From assembly GCA_949291115.1 (NCBI GenBank), contig CASETY010000004.1:1-64000 (forward strand): a stretch of DNA of 64,000 bases, given 5' to 3'. Numbering within the stretch: position 1 is the stretch's first letter; every line of letters begins with the position of its first letter. A program made the position numbers and the translations under genes. The notes under the pieces are model-generated. The model made no database searches, was not told the origin of the DNA, and was given only the letters and a program-made list of their open reading frames with translations. The stretch is from an uncultured bacterium. Lineage in GTDB: Bacteria; Bacillota_I; Bacilli_A; Acholeplasmatales; Anaeroplasmataceae. Positions 17,190-25,189 of the stretch are shown here, piece after piece.

Positions 17190-17882
17190 TTAAATTTTTA
17201 AGTATGCGATAAATTTTGTATTTTGAGGGGCCAAACTTCTTAATATAGGGATAAATCCTTCACCTTTACGAACAGACGCAATTACTTTTATTGGTAGTTC
17301 TTTTTTTACATATTTGCTTAATGTTTTTATTAATTCTTCTTCGTTTAATGATTTAAAAATATAAAAGCCAATGATTTTAGCGCTATAATAGTCTCTAATT
17401 ACTACTAATCTTTTTTTACTATAACTAATTAAATCAATTGATAAATCAATACTATTATAGTTAGTTAACATTTCTTGATAGCTTTTTTCTCTTATTTCAT
17501 CATAATTTTGGGCTAATAAATCTAAAACTTTATGATATAAAATATCGATATTTCGTTCAGAAATTGTTATATTTCTTTCTTCTAATTCATATAATATTTT
17601 CTCACGAGAATAGTTATGAGTCTTGTAATGATAAATCATTAGTAAGATTTTCATTGAATATTTAATTCCTTTAAGGGCAAATTTAGTAGCTGTTTGGGAA
17701 AAATAAACTTTATCATCATTACAATTTGGGCACTTATAACCTAAATTACGAACAAAGACTTTTTTACCATTAGAAAAGAATACTGTTTTAGAAGAAATAC
17801 TGTAACAATATTTTAATTGATGGTTACATTTAGGACAGTAAGTTATCTCTGGCTTATAATTTTTAGTAACTATTTGAGTCAT
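17190..17882 (-). CDS. Transposase-derived protein, C-terminally short and catalytically broken
   Basis: 230 residues. A zinc ribbon (CPKC about 17-20, CPNC about 52-55) and a helix-turn-helix-like region (about 80-130) lead into the start of a DDE-type RNase H fold: SIDLISYSKKRLVVIRDYYS, then KVIASVRKGEGFIPILRSL. In DDE transposases the second strand normally ends in a catalytic Asp (I-x-x-D-G); here that position is Ser in IASVRKG. The protein ends about 20 residues later, with no room for the rest of the catalytic domain. I see no terminal inverted repeats. Intact reading frame, RBS and tight spacing (12 bp to the upstream gene, 10 bp to Lrp) suggest domestication rather than decay. Confidence 0.65.
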   Translation of the reverse strand: MTQIVTKNYKPEITYCPKCNHQLKYCYSISSKTVFFSNGKKVFVRNLGYKCPNCNDDKVYFSQTATKFALKGIKYSMKILLMIYHYKTHNYSREKILYELEERNITISERNIDILYHKVLDLLAQNYDEIREKSYQEMLTNYNSIDLSIDLISYSKKRLVVIRDYYSAKIIGFYIFKSLNEEELIKTLSKYVKKELPIKVIASVRKGEGFIPILRSLAPQNTKFIAYLKI

Positions 17883-17894
17883 ATAATTACCTTC

Positions 17895-18560
17895 TTATGA
17901 TTCTTTAACTAATTCTTCTAATTTTAAATCTTTCTTTAAATTGCTGACAGGGCTTACAAATTCTTCTGTTGGGTCTAAAACATTAACTTCTTTTAGTTCG
18001 TTAGCTTCTTTATCAAAATAGAATCCTTCATAAAAAATATTTTTGCCTTGAAATGAATAATCAGGAAGTCTTTCCAAAACTACATCATTAACTTCTAAAA
18101 AAATTTCAAAACCAACAAATTTACTACATTTATTTAAACCAGGAAATGATTCTTGTTTTTTATCATCTTTCTTATCTTCTTCAACTGGTTTTAAATAAAC
18201 ATCTAATTGATTGATAAAAGTTACTTTATAAGCAGTCTTACCAACAACTTTCATATAAACATAACCAAAATTTGTATCTCGTTTACTATAATTATTTTCA
18301 ATTAATGAATTTTCTATTTCATTAATATCTTTTTTATATACATTAGTTTTATATTTTCTTTTCTTTGGCTTAAACTTAACTGATCTAGCAATCGCTGCTT
18401 GTAAAGAAAATGTCATAATGATTAAATCAATCATTAATACTACTGTCGCAGCTGTTCTATTTTGAGCATATATATTCCAAACAATTATTCCTATTCCCGC
18501 CAAAAAAGTAATCCCTGCAATAAGCCATAGCACCCATGGTTTTATTGGTTTATAACCCAT
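17895..18560 (-). CDS. Membrane-anchored protein, unknown function
   Basis: 221 residues. Two adjacent membrane helices near the N-terminus (about 8-28 and 38-56) are followed by a basic stretch (KPKKRKYKTN) and a soluble domain of about 150 residues rich in Lys, Glu and aromatic residues. I recognise no family. The RBS GGAGG overlaps the end of the upstream gene (2-bp gap), so it is tightly coupled with the gene at 18563 and followed by the transposase-derived gene. Confidence 0.65.
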   Translation of the reverse strand: MGYKPIKPWVLWLIAGITFLAGIGIIVWNIYAQNRTAATVVLMIDLIIMTFSLQAAIARSVKFKPKKRKYKTNVYKKDINEIENSLIENNYSKRDTNFGYVYMKVVGKTAYKVTFINQLDVYLKPVEEDKKDDKKQESFPGLNKCSKFVGFEIFLEVNDVVLERLPDYSFQGKNIFYEGFYFDKEANELKEVNVLDPTEEFVSPVSNLKKDLKLEELVKES

Positions 18561-18562
18561 TA

Positions 18563-19069
18563 TTAATAGTCCTCCTTGTCATGACAAGCTAAATCAAAGA
18601 AGATAGCTGTTCTATAATACTTCATTAACTGAAAATCATATTCTGGTAATGGTTTATAATATTCTAAACATACCATTTCATTATTATAAATTAATACTTG
18701 TTGATAACCATTATTGGTCATAAAAGTATTTTCAAGGGCAAATTCTTTTATTTGTCTATCTTTATGTTCAATAACATAAATATTAATACTTTTAGCTGTG
18801 TTTTTTTCTTCTTCTGTTAATAAATCTTTTTTTATTAAGTGTGTATTAGTTGTTTTGTTATAGTTGAATTTTATAAAATCTTTAACAAGAACAAATTTAA
18901 AAAACCAACCTAAATAAACACGACCTCTAATAATACAACTTTCATCTTCTAAAATAATTCTATCTTTAGCATATTCTAAACTAGCATTAAAGTAATCAAA
19001 TGTTCTTGAATCAAAATAGCCAGCATAGTCAACTTTTTCTTTGTTTTTTCTTTTAAAAAAATCAAACAC
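18563..19069 (-). CDS. Conserved-looking soluble protein, unknown function
   Basis: 168 residues from a GTG giving MFDFFKRKNKEK; GGAGG lies 8 nt before this GTG, and the in-frame ATG upstream overlaps that RBS. It is a soluble protein with many aromatic and acidic residues and no recognised motif. It is the first gene of the operon running to Lrp. The next gene down starts 2 bp after its stop. A membrane/soluble pair working together is plausible but unproven. The divergent LD-carboxypeptidase gene shares the upstream region, which holds two opposing TATAAT boxes (19098-19103 minus, 19114-19119 plus). Confidence 0.6.
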   Translation of the reverse strand: MFDFFKRKNKEKVDYAGYFDSRTFDYFNASLEYAKDRIILEDESCIIRGRVYLGWFFKFVLVKDFIKFNYNKTTNTHLIKKDLLTEEEKNTAKSINIYVIEHKDRQIKEFALENTFMTNNGYQQVLIYNNEMVCLEYYKPLPEYDFQLMKYYRTAIFFDLACHDKEDY

Positions 19070-19150
19070 GAATGATTCCTCCATTCTTTGTGTAAATTAT
19101 ACCATAGATGTGTTATAATTTCTAATAGAAAATAAGGAGTGATTATATTT

Positions 19151-20131
19151 ATGAATAAAATTATTTATTTAGTTGCGCCTAGTTTTGGATGTACTACTGA
19201 ACCTTATAAAAGTAAACTGAAAGAAGCAATTAAAAACTTAAAACAACTAGGTTTTCATATCATTGAAGGTGAAAATATTTATAAAAGTGATTGTTCTTTA
19301 GCTTCTACTAGTCCTAAAGAAAGAGCCTTAGAAATTGTAGAAGCTTTTAAGAGTGAGGCTGATATTATTATGTCAGTTGGCGGTGGGGAAATGATGTGTG
19401 AAATTTTGCCTTTCCTAGACTTTCCTTTATTAAAACAATTTAATAAGGTGTTTGTTGGTTTTTCTGATAATACCAATTTAACTTTCACACTAACTACTAT
19501 TAATGATCAAGAAACTATCTACGGACCTAACGCCCCTTCTTTTTATCATCTTCCTTTTAGATATCATACTTTAGATTTAATTAAAATGCTAAATGGCAAA
19601 ACCTCTTTTAAAGGCTATAAAAAATGGGAGAAAGAAAGTCTAGTGGATGAAGACCATCCTTTAGCCCCTTTAAATCTAAAAAAAGATAAAGTTATAATTA
19701 GTTATAATTATGAAAAGCCATTTACAGGAATTATGTTAGGTGGTTGCTTAGACTGTTTAATAACTTTATGTGGAACGAAATATGATCATGTTAAAGAATA
19801 TATTAAAAAACACAAAAATATTATTTGGTATTTAGAAGCTTGTGATTTAAATCCTCTTGGCATTAAAAGAGCTTTATTTCAGCTAAGAGAGGCTGGTTGG
19901 TTTAACACAGCAAGTGGTTTTTTAATAGGTAGACCTTTATGTGACGATTTAGAAATAATGGGTTTAAATAAATATGAAGCTGTAACGGATATTCTTTCTG
20001 CTTTTAATAAACCAATTTTAATGGATATTGATTTAGGTCACTATCCACCATCAATGCCAATTTATAATGGTAAAAAGGCTATAGTTAAATTAGATAATAT
20101 TAATAACATTCATATAATTTATAAGAAGTAA
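19151..20131 (+). CDS. LD-carboxypeptidase, S66 family (MccF-like)
   Basis: 326 residues. The serine nucleophile sits in GFSDNT (Ser105), after the GGGEM strand. The other triad members are Glu in WYLEACD and His in DLGHYPP, as in MccF and LdcA. The family cleaves the amide bond between L- and D-centres in murein tetrapeptides, or hydrolyses microcin-C-like aminoacyl nucleotides and gives immunity. The N-terminal YLVAPSFGCTTEPYK is closer to the MccF-like branch. I chose ATG giving MNKIIY, with AAGGAG 11 nt upstream; the earlier GTG overlaps the RBS. A tRNA gene follows 13 bp after the stop. Confidence 0.88.
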   Translation: MNKIIYLVAPSFGCTTEPYKSKLKEAIKNLKQLGFHIIEGENIYKSDCSLASTSPKERALEIVEAFKSEADIIMSVGGGEMMCEILPFLDFPLLKQFNKVFVGFSDNTNLTFTLTTINDQETIYGPNAPSFYHLPFRYHTLDLIKMLNGKTSFKGYKKWEKESLVDEDHPLAPLNLKKDKVIISYNYEKPFTGIMLGGCLDCLITLCGTKYDHVKEYIKKHKNIIWYLEACDLNPLGIKRALFQLREAGWFNTASGFLIGRPLCDDLEIMGLNKYEAVTDILSAFNKPILMDIDLGHYPPSMPIYNGKKAIVKLDNINNIHIIYKK

Positions 20132-20140
20132 TTACTTCTT
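20123..20140 (+). other. Palindromic hairpin between LD-carboxypeptidase and tRNA
   Basis: AAGAAGTAATTACTTCTT is a perfect palindrome spanning the stop codon, with ATTT then the mature tRNA 5' end 4 nt later. It may be a weak terminator or a processing signal. A TATAAT at 20113-20118, inside the end of the coding sequence, could give the tRNA its own start site. Confidence 0.45.
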
Positions 20141-20144
20141 ATTT

Positions 20145-20221
20145 GTGGATATGACGCAATTGGTAGACGTACTACATTCAGACTGTAGGTTTTATGAGTT
20201 CGAATCTCATTATCCACACCA
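20145..20221 (+). tRNA. tRNA with anticodon CAG (Leu), short variable loop
   Basis: Acceptor GTGGATA pairs with TATCCAC, discriminator A, encoded CCA. The D-arm (ACG-CAATTGGTAGA-CGT, 3-bp stem) looks like that of leucine tRNAs. The anticodon stem CTACA/TGTAG has loop TTCAGAC, anticodon CAG. The variable region is only GTTTT, so the molecule is class I, while bacterial leucine tRNAs normally have a long variable arm. Total length is 77 nt including CCA. By anticodon it should read CUG as leucine; the missing arm makes its identity uncertain. Confidence 0.85.
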
Positions 20222-20254
20222 AAAACAAAAAAAAGAAAGGGGTAATAATTAATT

Positions 20255-20671
20255 ATGAAATATATTATAGATAAAGATACAATTTATTTAAGAATTGACA
20301 AGGGGGAAGAAGTTTGTTCTTCTTTGTTAAAAATAGCTAAAGAATTAAATATCAATAGTGCTTCTATTAGTGGACTTGGTGCTTCTAATGAATTTACTGT
20401 TGGGGTTTTTGATTTAGATAAAAAGGAATTTATTGGCAACAATTTTAAAACAGAATATGAAATCACTAATTTAACTGGTAATTTAAGTTTAAAGGATAAT
20501 TTACCGTATTTGCATTTACATGGAACTTTCGCTAATTTAAAAGAAGTTGTTGGTGGTCATGTAACTAAATGTATTATTAGTTTAACTGCAGAAATGGTTA
20601 TTAAGAAAACAAACAAAAAAATAAACAGAATTTTTGATAATGAAACTGGTTTAAATTTATGGGATTTTTAA
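20255..20671 (+). CDS. PPC/DUF296-domain protein
   Basis: 138 residues forming a single PPC (DUF296) domain: LRIDKGEEV, SISGLGASNEFTVGVFD, the YEITNLTGNLS strand, PYLHLHGTF with conserved His residues, and GGHVTKCIISLTAE. The domain trimerises and occurs alone in bacteria; in plants it is fused to AT-hooks. The bacterial function is not settled, though the clustered histidines suggest metal binding. RBS AAAGGGG is present 13 nt upstream. A bidirectional terminator follows. Confidence 0.82.
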   Translation: MKYIIDKDTIYLRIDKGEEVCSSLLKIAKELNINSASISGLGASNEFTVGVFDLDKKEFIGNNFKTEYEITNLTGNLSLKDNLPYLHLHGTFANLKEVVGGHVTKCIISLTAEMVIKKTNKKINRIFDNETGLNLWDF

Positions 20672-20717
20672 AAAAGCTCTATAAATCTACTTTTGGTAGA
20701 AATATAGAGCATTTTTT
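20671..20717. terminator. Bidirectional terminator between convergent genes
   Basis: GCTCTATA (20676-20683) pairs with TATAGAGC (20703-20710), with a smaller inner stem TCTAC/GTAGA. A-run on the left and T-run on the right allow use from both strands. Confidence 0.85.
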
Positions 20718-21753
20718 ATATCACAAAAATACCAACATAACCTGCTAGCATTATTATTACAAATAAAGAAACAATACTTAATAAAGATGTCCAAACAACT
20801 AATTGACCAGCTAATTCGGCATCCTGATTCATAGATTGAGCCATTGGCACACTACTTACCGCAATCGGAGTGGCGAATAATGCAATTAAAGCTGGGAAAA
20901 AATTAATAATATCAGCGTTCATACTTTTTAAAATGAAGTAAAAAGGAATTAAACAAATTGCTGGAACTAAAGCTTCTCTTATAATAGTTCCGACGATAAT
21001 TTGAAATTTTAATTTCTTAACTGCACCGAAAGTAAAACCAGCACCTAACATAATTAAAGCTAAAGGTGTTGCCATATTAGCTACTTGACTTAAAGGCTTA
21101 TAAATAATGTTTATATCCCCTATTCTAAAATCAACGTTGCACGCTATTAAAATTTGTCTTATACCAAGAACAACCAAACCACTAAATACACCAATAATTA
21201 ATGGATTTTTAATTATGTTTAATAATAACTTCTTGACATTTATTTTTTCACCATTAATTTTATCAAAAACAGTTAAAGATATAACCGCAAACATATTGAA
21301 AAATGGAATTGAAACCGCCGCCACTAAAGCCGCAATTGCGACTATTTCTGATTCACCACCAAGTCCTAATGATTCAGAAATAAAAGCTGCTAAAGCTGTA
21401 CCAATAATGGCGTAATTTGAACGATAAAATGCTTGATGCATAACACCTTTTTGTTTATCATCTTTAATACAAAACTTAACAAAAAGAAAGCCAATCACAA
21501 ATAACATAAATATAAATAAAATTACATATAATATAAATAATCCATAATCTTTTAATTTGCTTAAGTCTTCAATGTCATAAACATTTTTAAATAATAAAAT
21601 TGGAATTAAAATCCGAAAACAAAAGTTGTTACAGGTTTTTTGAAAATCACCTTTAATAACTTTTAATTTTTTTAATATATATCCTAATACTACCAAAATG
21701 ACAATTGGTAAAACAGCGTCACACGCCATTAAAAAAGAATCAAGTAGATTCAT
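20716..21753 (-). CDS. AEC-family transporter (auxin efflux carrier type)
   Basis: 345 residues with about ten membrane helices in two bundles and the family pattern ILKKLKVIKGDF near the N-terminus, NYAIIGTALAAF in the middle and LFATPIAVSSVPMAQ near the C-terminus. Bacterial AEC proteins are often malate, citrate or other organic-acid permeases (MleP-like). It has its own promoter at 21778-21806, and the RBS GAGGG lies upstream of the ATG. The substrate cannot be told from sequence. Confidence 0.85.
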   Translation of the reverse strand: MNLLDSFLMACDAVLPIVILVVLGYILKKLKVIKGDFQKTCNNFCFRILIPILLFKNVYDIEDLSKLKDYGLFILYVILFIFMLFVIGFLFVKFCIKDDKQKGVMHQAFYRSNYAIIGTALAAFISESLGLGGESEIVAIAALVAAVSIPFFNMFAVISLTVFDKINGEKINVKKLLLNIIKNPLIIGVFSGLVVLGIRQILIACNVDFRIGDINIIYKPLSQVANMATPLALIMLGAGFTFGAVKKLKFQIIVGTIIREALVPAICLIPFYFILKSMNADIINFFPALIALFATPIAVSSVPMAQSMNQDAELAGQLVVWTSLLSIVSLFVIIMLAGYVGIFVI

Positions 21754-21777
21754 TAATATCCCTCATTTCTATTAAGT

Positions 21778-21806
21778 ATATTAATAATCTTTTGATTCTT
21801 TGTCAA
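21778..21806 (-). promoter_or_regulatory. Promoter of the AEC transporter gene
   Basis: On the minus strand TTGACA (21806-21801), 17-bp spacer, TAATAT (21783-21778). Confidence 0.65.
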
Positions 21807-21826
21807 TAATTAAAGGGCTTTTAAAC

Positions 21827-23161
21827 TTATTTACCTAAACAAAATTTAGTAAATAAAGCTGTAATTAATTCTTCAGGATAAGATTCGCCTGTAATTTCTC
21901 CTAATTTATCGAAAGCTTCTTTTAAATCAATTTCAATTAAAGAAACATCCATCAAGGCTTTCGCACTAGCTAGCGCGTTTTGTAAAGCAGTATAAGCTTT
22001 CGTCATTAAATCATATTGTCTTGTATTATTTAAGGTAGGATCATATTCATTAAATTCATTTAACGCCAATAATTTATAAATGGCCTCTTTTAATTCTTCC
22101 ATACCTTCTTTATTTAAAGCTGATATATAAATAATGTTTTCTAAATTCCATATTGGATCTAAGTCTTTTTTATTAGCGATAATTAAATGTTTCTTTTTAT
22201 TAACTAATTCAATTAGTTCATAATCTTCTTTTTGCAATGGTTTAGATGAATCTAAAACTAAAAGAACTAAATAAGCTTCTTCTATTACTTTTTTAGATTT
22301 CATAACTCCTATATTTTCAATCACATCTAAACTTTCTCTAATACCAGCTGTATCTAATAAGTGAAGTGTTACTTCTCCTAAATTAATACTACCTTCAACA
22401 ATATCTCTAGTAGTTCCTGCTATATTAGATACAATGGCTTTATCTTCATCTAAAAGCATATTTAAAAGACTGCTTTTACCAACATTAGGACGACCTACAA
22501 TTGCGGTTTTTACACCTTTAATTACTACTTTAGAAATTTTTGAATTATCTAATATTTTAGCCATTTTTTGAATTAACTCTTCAAGATGAGGCATCAAATA
22601 ATTTATATCAACATCAACTGTATCATCATATTCTGGATAATCAATATTCACTTCAATTTTAGCTAATAAATCTAATATTTTATTTCTTAAATCTTCAATA
22701 GTAACTTTAAGTTTTGAAGATAAGGCATTTAAAGAACTTTTTAAAGCTAATTTGTTTTCGGCTTCAACAATATCCATAATAGATTCTGCTTCCGTTAAAT
22801 CCATCTTATGATTTAAAAAAGCTCGTTTAGAAAATTCACCTGGTTCTGCCATCCTAAAACCAATTTTTAGTAATAGTTTTAATATTTCGTGAGTTACAAA
22901 AACACCACCATGACAATTAATTTCACAACTATTTTCACCATCAAAAGAATGAGGGGCTTTAAAAATAGAAACCATTACTTCATCATATACTTCATTTTCA
23001 TAAACGATATGGCCATATACTATTCTATTGCCAGGAACTTTTTCTAAATCTTTGCCTTTGAATATTTTATTAACTAATTTTATAGCATCTTTTCCACTAC
23101 ATCTAATTATTGAAATTGCACCTTTACCATAAGGTGTTGCGATTGCACAAATATTTTCCAT
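21827..23161 (-). CDS. mnmE: tRNA modification GTPase MnmE
   Basis: 444 residues. An N-terminal formyl-THF-binding domain (MENICAIATPYGKGAISIIR) is followed by helical domain parts that flank a G domain: GRPNVGKSS (about 219-227), TTRDI, DTAGIRE and NKKD. The C-terminus ends in CLGK, the conserved C-(I/L)-GK motif. With MnmG it installs the cmnm5 group at U34 of several tRNAs. A TATAAT lies 17 bp upstream of the start on the minus strand, so the leader is very short. Confidence 0.96.
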   Translation of the reverse strand: MENICAIATPYGKGAISIIRCSGKDAIKLVNKIFKGKDLEKVPGNRIVYGHIVYENEVYDEVMVSIFKAPHSFDGENSCEINCHGGVFVTHEILKLLLKIGFRMAEPGEFSKRAFLNHKMDLTEAESIMDIVEAENKLALKSSLNALSSKLKVTIEDLRNKILDLLAKIEVNIDYPEYDDTVDVDINYLMPHLEELIQKMAKILDNSKISKVVIKGVKTAIVGRPNVGKSSLLNMLLDEDKAIVSNIAGTTRDIVEGSINLGEVTLHLLDTAGIRESLDVIENIGVMKSKKVIEEAYLVLLVLDSSKPLQKEDYELIELVNKKKHLIIANKKDLDPIWNLENIIYISALNKEGMEELKEAIYKLLALNEFNEYDPTLNNTRQYDLMTKAYTALQNALASAKALMDVSLIEIDLKEAFDKLGEITGESYPEELITALFTKFCLGK

Positions 23162-23209
23162 TTTACCACCAATTCATATTATAGTGCATTTCGCTTTTTT
23201 TGGCTACCT

Positions 23210-24637
23210 TTAACTAGTTTTTCTTTTATGATAAATGATAAAGGTTGTACCTATAATAGCTAAACCTAGTAAAACACCACCAATTATTAATAGATAAGTA
23301 TAATCATTAGTATGAGTGATTTTAGGACTTTCTACTTTTATTTTAAATTGATAATTTTCTACTTCATTATTTTCTAGTACAACACTAGCAGTGGCTATAT
23401 ATTCGCCTTCTTTAACTTCATTACCAAAATAATCACTAGCAATGCTTATTTTTTTATAGTTGGCAGGAACGATACCTTCACTTTTTAAAATAGAGGCTAA
23501 TTCTTCTTCATTAACTTTATTATTAGTTGATAAAGTAACTAAATTATCTACTTCGATTACTGGTTTAGTAGTATCACTAATTGTGACATTTATTTTAATG
23601 CTGCCTTTATTACCTGATCCATCAGTATAACTAATTACTACTTCTTGTAAACCTAGTTTCTTTTCATTAAATTCACTATCTACTACAAACTTAGTTCTAT
23701 CGATATCTTTTTCATAATTATCAAAACAAGTTAGGCCGTTTTTTAAGACTTCTAAACTTATTTCATCTTTACCATAAGTAAAGTTGTAGCTAGTTGTTCC
23801 AGAAAAAACAGGGGCAGTTAAATCAAGGACAGTGATTTTATTAGAAACCATTGTTAAATTACCACTTGAATCAGTTACTTTAGCCACAATATAATATTCA
23901 CCAATTTTAACTTCATCAAAAATAGCTGGATAATTAGTAATGAATTTTATTTTATCAGTTAAATCACCATCATAATCATCAGTGGCATGATATCTAGTTT
24001 TAATTTCCTCTAAAGTTGTTCCATCATCATAATTAATAACATGTTGTAAGTCACTAATTGAAGGGGTAAGTTCTACATCTAAAATTAAAACATCTTCTAA
24101 TTTAGTATTACCCTTAGTTTCATTTTTAACATAATTAAAATATCCTTCAAATATCTTTCTACTATTAGTAGTAAGTCTATCAAGTTGGACTACAATATAA
24201 CCTTTACGAAGACCTAAATCTTCATCAATATAAACATAATTACCGATTTCTTCTTCAAATTTTTCGTCCCAACTAACAAAATATTTACCTAGACATTTAT
24301 CAATTTCTTCTGGTTTAATAACATCTTCGGTAACTGGTTGATAGGGATTTTCATAACCACAAATATTTGCTTTTAAGACAGCGTAACCGCCTTTATAGTG
24401 TAGATAATCATAAGGATCTCTGTAATCAGAACCAAAACCTTCGGAATTTTTTAATTCATCAGACATATAAATAGGTAGGGCATACCAACCATAAGTTTCT
24501 ACATCATCTTCTTCTGTAAAATGACGATAACTTGAAATGACAAGGCCGCCACCTGTTTCATTTTCTTCAGCCATACTATTTGTAGTAATAGCTATAAATC
24601 CCAATGCCATTAAGATAACAATAATAATTTTTTTCAT
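23210..24637 (-). CDS. Anchored surface protein with Ig-like (DUF5011-type) domains
   Basis: 475 residues: signal peptide (1-23), an N-terminal unknown region (25-175), two bacterial Ig-like domains of the DUF5011/Cry22 type (about 195-270, DYDGDLTDKIKF and VTDSSGNLTMVSNKITV; about 272-355, ending VSYTDGSGNKGSIKINVTISDTTKPVI), a further domain, then a C-terminal membrane helix (about 448-469) and a KRKTS tail. It is exported and stays attached by the C-terminal anchor; there is no LPXTG. Translation initiation looks unusual, with the Shine-Dalgarno separated from the ATG by a perfect hairpin. It may function in adhesion or the envelope. Confidence 0.75.
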   Translation of the reverse strand: MKKIIIVILMALGFIAITTNSMAEENETGGGLVISSYRHFTEEDDVETYGWYALPIYMSDELKNSEGFGSDYRDPYDYLHYKGGYAVLKANICGYENPYQPVTEDVIKPEEIDKCLGKYFVSWDEKFEEEIGNYVYIDEDLGLRKGYIVVQLDRLTTNSRKIFEGYFNYVKNETKGNTKLEDVLILDVELTPSISDLQHVINYDDGTTLEEIKTRYHATDDYDGDLTDKIKFITNYPAIFDEVKIGEYYIVAKVTDSSGNLTMVSNKITVLDLTAPVFSGTTSYNFTYGKDEISLEVLKNGLTCFDNYEKDIDRTKFVVDSEFNEKKLGLQEVVISYTDGSGNKGSIKINVTISDTTKPVIEVDNLVTLSTNNKVNEEELASILKSEGIVPANYKKISIASDYFGNEVKEGEYIATASVVLENNEVENYQFKIKVESPKITHTNDYTYLLIIGGVLLGLAIIGTTFIIYHKRKTS

Positions 24638-24678
24638 TTTTTATGGTAATTAATTTAGGCTAAATTAATTACTCCTCC
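24638..24678 (-). promoter_or_regulatory. Distant Shine-Dalgarno bridged by a 12-bp hairpin
   Basis: On the minus strand GGAGGAG (24678-24672) is followed by GTAATTAATTTA-GCC-TAAATTAATTAC, a perfect 12-bp stem with a 3-nt loop (24672-24646), then CATAAAAA and the ATG (24637). No other RBS is near the ATG, and an in-frame TAA in the hairpin excludes an upstream start. Folding would bring the SD to about 8-9 nt from the start codon. A 9-codon leader reading frame (MKGGVINLA) also overlaps the SD. Confidence 0.6.
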
Positions 24679-24724
24679 TTTCATTTTCTTTGCCGGCATA
24701 TAATATATAGACAAATAAATAAAA

Positions 24725-24755
24725 AGAAAAAACCAAAAGTTAAAACTTTTGGTTT
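24725..24755 (-). terminator. Terminator of the purA-DUF523 unit
   Basis: AAACCAAAAGT/ACTTTTGGTTT hairpin overlapping the stop codon at 24740, with TTTTTTC downstream on the minus strand. Confidence 0.8.
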
Positions 24756-25189
24756 ACATATTCTAAAAATAGCTCTATTTCATTTTCAGTAAATACTTTA
24801 ATACCATTTTCAGCTAATAAAGATGTAGTAATACCTTTACCTTCAATTAAAGTATTAGTAAATGTACCATCATAAATATAGTTTTTACCACATGATGGGC
24901 TTTTTTCTTTAACAATCGCCACTTTTATATTGTCTTTTAAGGCTTTTTCTAAAGCTAAATTTGCTCCTTTTAAATAATTATTAGTGACATCTATATTATC
25001 TTTATTAATAACTTTATTTTCTTTGATTTCAGCTGGTGTTCTTGGAATACTAAGTCCACCTTCTACTTCTGGGCACATTAAAACAAATTCTAATTTATCA
25101 TTTAAACTAATTAGTTTTTCATTAAGATTATTTTTCCCATTATATTTAGTATTATGACCTAAAAGACAAGCACTTACTAAAACTTTCAT
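24740..25189 (-). CDS. DUF523 family protein
   Basis: 149 residues. The family signature VSACLLGHNTKYNGKNN is at the N-terminus, CPEVEGGLSIPRTPAEI in the middle (about 39-55) and VKEKSPSCGKNYIYDGTF near 92-109. The three conserved Cys residues (about 8, 39 and 99) are those that hold a [4Fe-4S] cluster in TudS, a thiouracil desulfidase of this family. A role in removing sulfur from damaged or salvaged thiouracil is therefore possible. It overlaps the end of purA by 4 bp (ATGA). Confidence 0.82.
   Translation of the reverse strand: MKVLVSACLLGHNTKYNGKNNLNEKLISLNDKLEFVLMCPEVEGGLSIPRTPAEIKENKVINKDNIDVTNNYLKGANLALEKALKDNIKVAIVKEKSPSCGKNYIYDGTFTNTLIEGKGITTSLLAENGIKVFTENEIELFLEYVNQKF

Noticed and set aside
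17190-17882. Active insertion sequence
   Set aside because: The protein is short, lacks the second catalytic Asp, and no terminal inverted repeats or target duplications flank it.
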